NCBI RefSeq assembly: GCF_000416985.1
Contig: NZ_ATDL01000021.1
Location: 62,001-126,000 of the forward strand
Direction of reading: 5' to 3'
DNA: 64,000 bases
Origin: Sphingobacterium paucimobilis HER1398
GTDB taxonomy: Bacteria; Bacteroidota; Bacteroidia; Sphingobacteriales; Sphingobacteriaceae
In this document: one piece after another, positions 26,352 through 34,250 of the stretch
Layout of the letters: each line of letters starts with the position of its first letter
Numbering within the stretch: the first letter of the stretch is position 1
Position numbers and translations under genes: made by a program
Notes under the pieces: model-generated
What the model saw: only the letters and a program-made list of their open reading frames with translations
The model's database searches: none
What the model was told of the DNA's origin: nothing

Positions 26352-27789
26352 TCTGTGTAATGTTTGGATTGGCATCGATTTCTCTACGAGGGATAGCCAT
26401 CACAGTCTTGAAATACGTGCGGTCAAAGGATTTGGTCTCTGCCCGGAGTAGCGGCGAATTGTGCGATGCTGCTTTGCGTTCTATCCGCATATTATTACGG
26501 GTAGCATCAAATAAACGGTGTCCTTCACCAACCAATTCCTTACGGCGCTCGTCCATTACACGCTCTAAAGTGACAGTTCCCGATACTGATTTAGCAGGGT
26601 TTGCACGACTGACGATAGCATTAAGGTACTTCAGCGCATTGGTGTTATCTCCGGTTTTTACAGCAGCTTCAGCAGCGATAAGGTATGCCTCCGATAGACG
26701 TAGGACAGGAATGTCTGCCTCTTGCGGAGTTTCACCTTCTGCAGGGTTGCCTGGGTACTTGTTGAGGTAATAGTAATCCACCTGTTTGCTGGTATATTTG
26801 GTGATGATTTTATGACGCACATCGTTCGGGTCAGCTTTCAATAAGTTCATGTAGTCGCCGGATAAAATGATGTCATTATACCCTTGGCGCCACAACAGAT
26901 AGCCTACCCCTTCTTTCCCTGGACCACTTTCGGTTTTGACAACAGACAGCTGAAACAGAATCTCGCTGGTGAAATCTTTGGACCATACCGTGCTGTATTC
27001 CTCGTTGCTCCATAGCGCATATTGCCCTTTGCTGGAAGACGCTGATTTTTGAGCTTCTTCGATCATTTGACTGGCGGTGTTAAAAGCTTTTTGGTCCTGA
27101 CCAGTATAGAGGTAGGCACGCGACAACAGTTGCTGTGCAGCAAAGCGGTTGATCTTGCCATTGTTACGAGCGGTGCTGAGCAATTTGCTGGCATCCTCTA
27201 GGTCCGTTATTACTTGATTGTAGACCTCTTTGACCGTATTGCGCGCAGGTTTGCTGCTTGAAGTATGCTTTTCTATTTCAATAGGCACGCCTAGAGATGC
27301 GCCGTTGTCCTTGGTAAATGGAACACCAAAAACTTTTACTAAATCAAAATGCGCCAAGGCACGTAGGGCTAATGCCTGTCCTTTGATATCCTTCAATTCC
27401 TCACTCAGCTCTTCTGCCGGAAGACCATTCGCAAAAGCTAAGATACCATTGACATTCCGTACTGCACGGTAGGGCTCCTGCCATAGCGAAGAAGGGGTAT
27501 TGTCTTTGTTAAAGTCGAAAAGATAATATTTGGCTGCGCGTTTGGTATCCCCATTGGCCTGCAGATCTTCGCCTGTGACATCTCCATAGTAGGTCATACG
27601 GGCACCATAATATTCGTACTTGCGCAGGATGTCATACACACCGTTCAGGGCATATTGTGCTTCACGAGCAGACTTGATCGCCTCGCCACTCTCGGTATAG
27701 ATGCTGGGCTGTGCCTCTTCCAACCATTTGTTGCCACAACTGCTGAACAACAGACCGGTAATAAATGCGATTGATAATATATAGTTCAT
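26338..27789 (-). CDS. SusD/RagB-family lipoprotein
   Basis: A 483-residue SusD with signal MNYILSIAFITGLLFSSC (Cys18 lipidated) followed by GNKWLEEAQPSIYTESGEAIKSAREAQYALNGVYDIL. Other family marks are YRAVRNVNGILAFANGL, ALALRALAHFDLVKVFGVPFT, VLRLSEAYLIAAEAAVKTGD and MDERRKELVGEGHRLFDATRNNMRIER. It is the surface substrate-binding partner of the SusC encoded 18 bases upstream on the same strand. Its stop codon TAG overlaps the start region of the metallophosphatase gene (ATGATGATTATTAG), linking the enzyme to this uptake system. Confidence 0.95.
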   Translation of the reverse strand: MNYILSIAFITGLLFSSCGNKWLEEAQPSIYTESGEAIKSAREAQYALNGVYDILRKYEYYGARMTYYGDVTGEDLQANGDTKRAAKYYLFDFNKDNTPSSLWQEPYRAVRNVNGILAFANGLPAEELSEELKDIKGQALALRALAHFDLVKVFGVPFTKDNGASLGVPIEIEKHTSSSKPARNTVKEVYNQVITDLEDASKLLSTARNNGKINRFAAQQLLSRAYLYTGQDQKAFNTASQMIEEAQKSASSSKGQYALWSNEEYSTVWSKDFTSEILFQLSVVKTESGPGKEGVGYLLWRQGYNDIILSGDYMNLLKADPNDVRHKIITKYTSKQVDYYYLNKYPGNPAEGETPQEADIPVLRLSEAYLIAAEAAVKTGDNTNALKYLNAIVSRANPAKSVSGTVTLERVMDERRKELVGEGHRLFDATRNNMRIERKAASHNSPLLRAETKSFDRTYFKTVMAIPRREIDANPNITQNDDY

Positions 27790-27807
27790 ATCTGAATAAT
27801 CTTGTTG

Positions 27808-30800
27808 TTAGAATTTAATGTCCAATCCAAATGTTACTGTCTTTAACTTCGGGGTCTCGAAATATACGCTGCCACCGTTAGGTATCTCGGGATCGTAGTT
27901 TTTGTAGGCCGCGAATGTTAATAGGTTAACTCCCGAACAATACGCCCGTATGTTGCTGACTTTAAGTCGGCGAGCAAACTCTTGTGGAACAGCTACACCA
28001 AAAGTGAGGTTCTTCAGACGGATGTGGTCGGTAGAGTGTACCCTACGGGTGTTTGCTACGCTGCTCATGTCGTAGGAATTACCTACCATAAACATTTCGA
28101 TGTCGGTGTTGTCACCCGGTTTTTGCCAGCGTCTTTCGTAGTACTGTGGAATATTATCGTATCCTGTTTTTCCCGCGAGTTCTGTTTTGCTGGCACCAGA
28201 GTCGTAGGAGTACCCACCTAAGGTATAGGTCCAGGTAAAGTTAAGATCCATAAATTTGTAACGGAATGTGTTGGTAAAACCACCTGTAAGTTTTGGGTCT
28301 ACGCTTTTGTAGGCAATTCGGTTGGCCTCGTTGGCATCTTCCGTAATGTCCCGTGACCCTGGTTTGTTCGGGTCATTGATGTAGTACTGTGGTACGCCAG
28401 TTTCTTTGTTAATGCCCGCAAATTCTACGAGGTAGTAACTGTACCATGGCTGTCCGACACGGTGTATCAAAGTACCGTTGCGGAGTTCGGTGCTGCCATC
28501 AGCAAGAGCTACAGTCTTATTTTTATTCATTCCCAGATTCATGGAGGTCGTCCAGCTTAGTGCTTTGTCCCGCAAGATATCTGCACTGATGTCTACTTCT
28601 ACCCCGGTATTGCGCATCGTACCGATATTGGTCAGGTAAGAAGAGAAACCTGTTGTGTAAGAGGTCGGCATATCGTTTAAGAGATCGGACGACTGTCTAT
28701 TATACCATTCGAAGGTCAGGTCAATACGGTTCAATAGGCGTAGGTCCATTCCGATATTTAGATTGTTCTGTTTTTCCCACTTTAAGGATGGATTGCCGAT
28801 CTGATACTCGCGTATGCCGGGATTGCTTCCATAGGGGTAGCCAAAGCCGGTCAGATCCATATAGGAAAAGTAATTGGACGGTAAGGTGCCGTTGGTTCCG
28901 TATGATACACGAAGCTTAGCATCGGATACAATAGGTTGTAAGGACTGCATGAAATCCTCATTGCCCAGCTTCCAAGCTCCGGATACGGACCAGAAGTTAC
29001 CCCAACGACTATTACGGTGTAAACGGGAACTGCCATCTGCACGTATGCTGGCTCCTAAGAAATATTTGTTGTCGTAATTATAATTGGCACGGGATAGGTA
29101 GGACAGCAAACGCCACTCATTTGTATATCCAGATAAGTCTTTAAGAACTGAACCGTTGGACATAACGATCTTATCGACCGAAGGGAAGTTCTCTTTAGCA
29201 CCATCTAGATCTTCTCGGGTGTATTTATTGATCTCGTATCCTCCTAAGATATCTAGATTATGTTTGTCCGCAAAGGTCTTCGTGTAGGTAAGGCTATTCT
29301 TCCATACAATCTGGTTATACTGTTTGAAACTAGAGCTCAATGCTCCATTTTGTTTCTCTCCATCAGAAGATCTAGGGTCGGACCAGGAATTGTATTTGGT
29401 CGTGGTGTTGTCTAGACTGAAAGTGGTGTTGAATACCAGTCCATCGATAAATTTGTAGTTAGCAAAAAGCGTATTGAAGGAGCGGTTAGCTTTCTCTGTC
29501 CTAAAATTGTACATGGAGGCTGCTACAGGATTGCGTGGCCCATTGGAGAAGAAATCCGTAAAGAAAGAGCCATCCTCGTTGTACACGGGCTCTGATCCTG
29601 TTATTTTGTGTCTAGAGGCGTATATAGGCGAAGTGTAGGTCCCGCCCTCTGCATTGACATCCTGAGCAACGTTAGAATAGAGAATATTGGCACCTACCTC
29701 CATTTTGTCCGTCATCTTATACTTCACATTCAGACGGCCTGAGAATCTTTCAAAGTCAGATTGGTAGGAGAGACCAGTTTGGTTCATGTAGGACAAAGAG
29801 TTGTAGTAAGATAGTTTACTATCTCCGCCAGATGCAGAAAAATCTACATTTTTGAAAGGTGCCTGATCACGGAACAGTTCTTTTTTCCAATCTGCCCACC
29901 CGCTCCAAGGCTCAGGCGCATATTTGTCGATATTGGCTTGTGCATATTCTTCGATTTTTGTCTCATCGGTCAGCTTATCGGTGTAACGTGCCTTATTACG
30001 AAGTCCTTCTAATAGCATCGCTCGACGTTCAGGTCCGCTCATTACCTCTCTAAAATCAGTGGCTTGGCTGGATACGCCATAATCTCCACGGATTGAAAAT
30101 GTCGGTTTACCAGCTTTTCCTGATTTGGTAGTGATCAAGATGACCCCTCCAGCAGCACGTGAACCATATAGCGAAGCGGCAGCAGCATCTTTAATAACGG
30201 TAATCTGTTCGATATCCGAGTTGTTGAGCGTAGACATGACATCAAAACCAGCATTATTAGAGCTGCTCGAAGCCATATTACCGGACATGACGGGTACGCC
30301 ATCGATAACATATAAAGGACTGTTGGAAGCGTTGATCGAACCCATGCCACGGATGCGGATACTCGTGGATCCACCAGGCTGACCCGATAGCGAATTGACC
30401 TGTACACCAGGTGCATTTCCCTGTAACATAGTCGAAAAATCTACCGCTGGGATATCTTTCATTCTATCGGTTTTAATCGTAGAGGCGGAGCCGGTATAGT
30501 CTGATTTTTTAAATGTACCATAACCTGTAATCACGACTTCTTCTAGATCAGCTTCGACAAATTGGAGACTGACATTAATTGTTGATGAATTGACTTCTAT
30601 TTCTTTCTTTTCGTATCCGAGGATGCTGAATGTCAGGGTGGAACCACGTTCTGCAGCGATGTGGTAATTACCATTGTCGTCTGTTGCAGTAGATGTTTTT
30701 TTGCCCTTTATAGCGACGAGGACTCCTGGCAAGGCTTTCCCCTGATGGTCGGTCACCCGGCCTCGGGTATCCTGCTGTAGGGATACGGCATCAGAAAATG

Positions 30801-31161
30801 ATGTTGTTTGTTTGTGTGAGTTTGCCGTTTCTGCTGAAGCTGTTTTGACTACGATGGACTTGCCGTCGATTACATAGGTTAGTGCCAGTGGTTTCAGGAG
30901 TGTATTCAATGCACTATTCAGCTCCGTATTGTTAAAGTTCACGTCAACATATGGCGTGTTTTTGATAACCTCTGATTTGCTCAGTATGGTATAGCCGGTT
31001 TGTTTCTTGATCTCCCGAAAGATGTCGGTGATGGGGCTGTTTTTCTTTCTAATGCTCACGGTTTGGGCCAGACCTTCTGCCTGGATTTGGCCAACGGTGA
31101 TCAAAAGTAGCACAACGATCATTTTCATAATAATGAGGTGTTTACAAAGCTTATTTTTCAT
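27808..31161 (-). CDS. SusC-family TonB-dependent receptor with STN domain
   Basis: The 1117-residue receptor has a signal peptide ending QIQAEGLAQ and then an STN domain at ~36-105 (VSIRKKNSPITDIFREIKKQTGYTILSKSEVI, VDVNFNNTELNSALNTLLKPLALTYVIDGKSIVVK). Next are a carboxypeptidase-D-like domain (GRVTDHQGKALPGVLVAIKGKKT ... LTFSILGYEKKEIEV), TonB-box region LEEVVITGYGTFKKSDYTGS and the plug (SIRIRGMGSINASNSPLYVIDGVPVMSG; KDAAAASLYGSRAAGGVILITTK). The barrel ends TVTFGLDIKF. The STN domain signals to the FecR product of the gene upstream on the same strand (31298), which controls the sigma factor at 32598. It is followed by its SusD after 18 bases. Ligand unknown. Confidence 0.96.
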   Translation of the reverse strand: MKNKLCKHLIIMKMIVVLLLITVGQIQAEGLAQTVSIRKKNSPITDIFREIKKQTGYTILSKSEVIKNTPYVDVNFNNTELNSALNTLLKPLALTYVIDGKSIVVKTASAETANSHKQTTSFSDAVSLQQDTRGRVTDHQGKALPGVLVAIKGKKTSTATDDNGNYHIAAERGSTLTFSILGYEKKEIEVNSSTINVSLQFVEADLEEVVITGYGTFKKSDYTGSASTIKTDRMKDIPAVDFSTMLQGNAPGVQVNSLSGQPGGSTSIRIRGMGSINASNSPLYVIDGVPVMSGNMASSSSNNAGFDVMSTLNNSDIEQITVIKDAAAASLYGSRAAGGVILITTKSGKAGKPTFSIRGDYGVSSQATDFREVMSGPERRAMLLEGLRNKARYTDKLTDETKIEEYAQANIDKYAPEPWSGWADWKKELFRDQAPFKNVDFSASGGDSKLSYYNSLSYMNQTGLSYQSDFERFSGRLNVKYKMTDKMEVGANILYSNVAQDVNAEGGTYTSPIYASRHKITGSEPVYNEDGSFFTDFFSNGPRNPVAASMYNFRTEKANRSFNTLFANYKFIDGLVFNTTFSLDNTTTKYNSWSDPRSSDGEKQNGALSSSFKQYNQIVWKNSLTYTKTFADKHNLDILGGYEINKYTREDLDGAKENFPSVDKIVMSNGSVLKDLSGYTNEWRLLSYLSRANYNYDNKYFLGASIRADGSSRLHRNSRWGNFWSVSGAWKLGNEDFMQSLQPIVSDAKLRVSYGTNGTLPSNYFSYMDLTGFGYPYGSNPGIREYQIGNPSLKWEKQNNLNIGMDLRLLNRIDLTFEWYNRQSSDLLNDMPTSYTTGFSSYLTNIGTMRNTGVEVDISADILRDKALSWTTSMNLGMNKNKTVALADGSTELRNGTLIHRVGQPWYSYYLVEFAGINKETGVPQYYINDPNKPGSRDITEDANEANRIAYKSVDPKLTGGFTNTFRYKFMDLNFTWTYTLGGYSYDSGASKTELAGKTGYDNIPQYYERRWQKPGDNTDIEMFMVGNSYDMSSVANTRRVHSTDHIRLKNLTFGVAVPQEFARRLKVSNIRAYCSGVNLLTFAAYKNYDPEIPNGGSVYFETPKLKTVTFGLDIKF

Positions 31162-31227
31162 TACTTTTGATTGGTTTAGTTTTTTAATAAACGATTACAT
31201 GGATTTTATTTGATACTGAGCCGAAAG

Positions 31228-31251
31228 CCGGGGAAGTGCCACCTTCTCCGG
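31228..31251. other. Hairpin in the fecR-susC gap (minus-strand locus)
   Basis: CCGGGGAAG pairs with CTTCTCCGG (one G-T wobble), loop of six bases, no T-run. It occupies the same position, between fecR and susC, as the hairpin at 14001-14031. Confidence 0.45.
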
Positions 31252-31297
31252 TATCTTTTGAAATTAACAGATCAAAGTTTCTTGTTTTTTGTCCGAA

Positions 31298-32482
31298 TTA
31301 TCTCATGATCTTAACCCTCCTCCCTTCGATCCTGATTTTAATATTGTCATCCGTCATTTTAATTATTTTTAATACTTTGTCAAAATTGTCTAATCGAGAT
31401 ACAGATCCCCAAAGTGCAAGTTGCTTCAACGATGGATCGACCTCGATTTCAATATCGTACCACCTTGCAACCTGCCTCATCGCGCTACCCAAAGATTCAT
31501 TGTTGAAGGTGAACTCTCCATTTTTCCAGGCGATGCTTTCCTCTGCATTGATATTCTGAATTGCCATTTGGTTATTGCTGAAGAATGTCTGCTGTCCGGG
31601 ATGCAGTGTGCTGGATTGTCTATTGTCTGCGACAACACGTACTTTTCCTTCTAAGAGGGCTACTTTGGAAGCTTCTTCATTACGATAGGAATTAATATTA
31701 AAATGGGTGCCCAGTACTTCGACCTGCTCGTTAGGGGTTTTAACGATAAAAGGTTGTTTCGGGTTGGAAGTGACTTCAAAGTAAGCTTCTCCGTCTAACT
31801 CAACTTCCCGAAGCGGGGCGGTAAATCGATTGGGGTATTTCAAGCGGCTATCGGCATTAAGCCAAACCTTACTCCCATCAGGTAAAGTGACATGGTACTG
31901 CCCCCCTTTTGGGGTAGATAATGTTAATTGTACCGTTTCTTCCTGTATGTCTTTTAACAATAGAGAACCGTCATTGTAAGTGATCTGATCGCCTATAACA
32001 ATACCGCTCTGTGAGGCGTTGAGTTCGATGACTGATCCATCAGCTGCGAGTAAGGTCGCTCTATTGCTCCCTGGGCTTAGCTTTTCAGCCTCTTTCAGCG
32101 CCTGCAGATCGGGATTTAGATTCGGACGGCTCAACAGGTACCAGATGCCCATGGAAAGAATTGCAAGTATGGAGGCTGCGGCGGTATAGCGAAGCAAAGC
32201 TCGATAGGTACCTGATCGAACACCTTGCTTGGGCCCCTCTTCGATGCGATGGAGGATGTTTTGGAGCGTCTGTTCTTTATGATGTACAGTGTGTGCGCTG
32301 TGAAAATACCGATACTCTTGTAAGGCCTGTTGTAGATGGCTTGGGTCCTCTAGGCGGTGTACCAGATCAAAAAGATCGGGATATTCTTCAAATAGTTTTT
32401 TTAGTTCTATGTGATTGTCCGGATGTATAGTTCCCTTGAGATATTTCTTAAGAAGGTCAACGCGATATGTGGTCTCTTGCAT
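31298..32482 (-). CDS. FecR-family anti-sigma/transmembrane signal transducer
   Basis: ATG 32482 (MQETTYRVDLLKKYLKGTIHPDN) is preferred over an upstream in-frame start at 32530 because FecR proteins start this way; the length is then 394 residues. It has a cytoplasmic anti-sigma segment, one membrane helix at about 96-117 (LLRYTAAASILAILSMGIWYLL region) and a periplasmic FecR domain (LSTPKGGQYHVTLPDGSKVWLNADSRLKYP ... VELDGEAYFEV ... VLGTHFNINSY). The C-terminal DUF4974 (FTFNNESLGSAMRQVARWYDIEIEVDP ... IEGRRVKIM) contacts the receptor's STN domain. It relays substrate capture by the SusC at 27808 to the sigma factor encoded 115 bases upstream. Confidence 0.93.
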   Translation of the reverse strand: MQETTYRVDLLKKYLKGTIHPDNHIELKKLFEEYPDLFDLVHRLEDPSHLQQALQEYRYFHSAHTVHHKEQTLQNILHRIEEGPKQGVRSGTYRALLRYTAAASILAILSMGIWYLLSRPNLNPDLQALKEAEKLSPGSNRATLLAADGSVIELNASQSGIVIGDQITYNDGSLLLKDIQEETVQLTLSTPKGGQYHVTLPDGSKVWLNADSRLKYPNRFTAPLREVELDGEAYFEVTSNPKQPFIVKTPNEQVEVLGTHFNINSYRNEEASKVALLEGKVRVVADNRQSSTLHPGQQTFFSNNQMAIQNINAEESIAWKNGEFTFNNESLGSAMRQVARWYDIEIEVDPSLKQLALWGSVSRLDNFDKVLKIIKMTDDNIKIRIEGRRVKIMR

Positions 32483-32597
32483 GTCGTGAATGTTAATAAC
32501 AGTGACTTGCATTAAAAACACAGTAGCCAATAGAATCTTACATAAAAACTTTAATTAATTTTTATGTGGTTGATTATGAGTTTGTTTGTTTCTTGTT

Positions 32598-33176
32598 TTA
32601 GTAGTTGATAAGAATTGCAAATGCGATGAGTACCATGTCGTTTTTTGATTTTAAGACGAGCCGGAGAGAACTTATGGCGCGTGATCTGTTGGCATAGACG
32701 GCAGTAGGACTCATTTCGAGTTGCTGCGCAATCTCCTCTACAGTCTTGTCCTCTAGGTAGGTTAGCTTAAACACTTCCTTCTGGCGGTTAGGAAGGCGCT
32801 CTACTTCCTCAAAAATAGATTGAAGAAGCTCCACATAAGTCATTTGGGTAAAAGTGTCTTTATCCTCTATCAGTAAATTCTCAAATGAAGTGATAGATTC
32901 TAAATAAGTCACCTTGTTAGGAGAGCGTAGTGTATTTAGACTAGCATTCTTTGCTGATATATAAAGGAAAGCTTGAAGATTCTCCATACTGTGAAAGTCC
33001 ATTCTCCGATTCCACACCGTAACAAAGACATCTGCCAAAATTTCTTCTGCGACTTCCGGTTTTTTGACATATTTTGAAATGAAGTACAAAAGAGGAGTAT
33101 AGAATCTATTATAGATTGCCACAAAGCCTTCTTGACTATCGCTTTTAAGGTGCTCTATCAATGTAGATTCTGTCAT
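32598..33176 (-). CDS. ECF-type RNA polymerase sigma factor
   Basis: The 192-residue product has region 2 (FVAIYNRFYTPLLYFISKYVKKPEVAEEILADVFVTVWNRR, ~18-58) and region 4 (LPNRQKEVFKLTYLEDKTVEEIAQQLEMSPTAVYANRSRAISSLRLVL, ~128-176). The SPTAVYANRSRAISSLR recognition helix follows the type used by Bacteroidota SusCD-linked sigma factors. It is the first gene of the minus-strand sigma-fecR-susC-susD-phosphatase series and should activate the SusC promoter on receptor signalling. It differs clearly in sequence from the sigma factor at 12114, so the two systems should be insulated from each other. Confidence 0.94.
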   Translation of the reverse strand: MTESTLIEHLKSDSQEGFVAIYNRFYTPLLYFISKYVKKPEVAEEILADVFVTVWNRRMDFHSMENLQAFLYISAKNASLNTLRSPNKVTYLESITSFENLLIEDKDTFTQMTYVELLQSIFEEVERLPNRQKEVFKLTYLEDKTVEEIAQQLEMSPTAVYANRSRAISSLRLVLKSKNDMVLIAFAILINY

Positions 33177-33183
33177 ATGATTT

Positions 33184-33191
33184 CAAACATA
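33184..33191 (-). promoter_or_regulatory. Putative -7 element for the sigma-factor gene
   Basis: On the minus strand TATGTTTG matches TAnnTTTG exactly and ends 7 bases before the ATG at 33176, implying a very short or absent leader. No -33 TTTG box is evident. Confidence 0.4.
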
Positions 33192-33614
33192 AATAGGTTA
33201 GTACCGCCTGTTGCGTGTGTAAAATATGTCTATTATGGGCATGAGGCTATCTGTGTAAGGGTCTAAATTAGAAAAGACTTTCTATATTCCCAAATGGAGC
33301 CAGTAAACTTGACCTAAAATTAATATTGGATTTGACGCCGGACTTTTGGGAGATGTCACATCCTGTTGCACTGCATACTATTTGCCCATTATTGGACAGT
33401 CCTATGTTCAATATCGTACAGTGTTGAATCTGTCATTTTTATTTATTCTTCATGTATTCAGTTGTTTATGTTTTTGGTGTCGCGCTTGATAAAGAATGGC
33501 ATACGATAAAATAGTCATGATTATATGTTGGTTATCGGCAAAATGTATACTGGAAAATTGACCGAAAAAGAGGACAGTTTTACCGAGAAAATCGATGTTC
33601 TGGTCTAATCACCA

Positions 33615-33645
33615 TTCGTAGCCTGAGCGTAGCGTTATACCTTTG
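33615..33645 (+). promoter_or_regulatory. Putative promoter in the 583-base gap before the NTF2-like gene
   Basis: TTCG (33615-33618) is followed after 19 bases by TACCTTTG (33638-33645), an exact TAnnTTTG, giving a leader of ~105 bases. The rest of the gap 33177-33759 is AT-rich, with no reading frame or repeat that I can support. Confidence 0.5.
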
Positions 33646-33759
33646 GTGTAACAAAACAATCAGGAGCGATTGCGATGATGTAGAGGAACGATTGGTTAAG
33701 ATAAATAATAGACATAACGTACAGGTAATAGTACCCTAAAAAATTAAAAATACAAAACA

Positions 33760-34179
33760 ATGAAAACGACTATCACAACAATCGCCACAGCATTTATTAT
33801 GATGCTATCCCTGAATTCTTTTGCTAACGCAAATCCCCTGAAAGATATGAATACTGCTAAGATTATAATGACATACTTGGAAGCTGCAACTTCGGGGAGT
33901 GCAGACTTAAACAAATATCTGTTTGCAGATGATTTTCAGTATATGAATGCCGTGGATCGTAAAAGCTATGGAAAAAGAGAGTATACGACATTTCTAAAAG
34001 CTAACAAAGGACTAAAATACGATTGCGAAACCAGCTATGAAATATTGGATGAGTGTGGTAAAGCTTGCGTAGCTAAGGTAATTATGAAATTCAAAACCTT
34101 TACTCGTGTCGACTATGTCACCTTGAGTCAGGAGGCGGACAGCTGGAAGGTGAGTAAAGTGGTAACGACCTACCCATAG
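33760..34179 (+). CDS. Secreted NTF2/SnoaL-like protein
   Basis: The 139-residue protein has signal peptide MKTTITTIATAFIMMLSLNSFANA and a mature part of ~115 residues: MNTAKIIMTYLEAATSGSADLNKYLFADDFQYMN ... YTTFLKANKGL ... SYEILDECGKACVAKVIMKFKTFTRVDYVTLSQEADSWKVSKVVTTYP. This is the cone-shaped NTF2-like fold ('putative lumazine-binding' family in databases), with the usual DYVTLSQEADSWKVSKV final strands. Many members are non-enzymatic or have unknown ligands. Two cysteines in ECGKAC could form a disulfide in the periplasm. The gene has its own promoter and terminator and is convergent with the phospholipase gene; no partner can be inferred. Confidence 0.75.
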   Translation: MKTTITTIATAFIMMLSLNSFANANPLKDMNTAKIIMTYLEAATSGSADLNKYLFADDFQYMNAVDRKSYGKREYTTFLKANKGLKYDCETSYEILDECGKACVAKVIMKFKTFTRVDYVTLSQEADSWKVSKVVTTYP

Positions 34180-34208
34180 GAACTGGGTAATTTTTGTTCA
34201 AATTGTGT

Positions 34209-34241
34209 AAGAGCCTGCGCCGTAAATACGGACAGGCTCTT
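34209..34241. terminator. Intrinsic terminator after the NTF2-like gene
   Basis: AAGAGCCTG / CAGGCTCTT stem with an inner CCGT/ACGG stem, followed by TTTT; located between convergent genes. Confidence 0.8.
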
Positions 34242-34250
34242 TTTGTGGGC

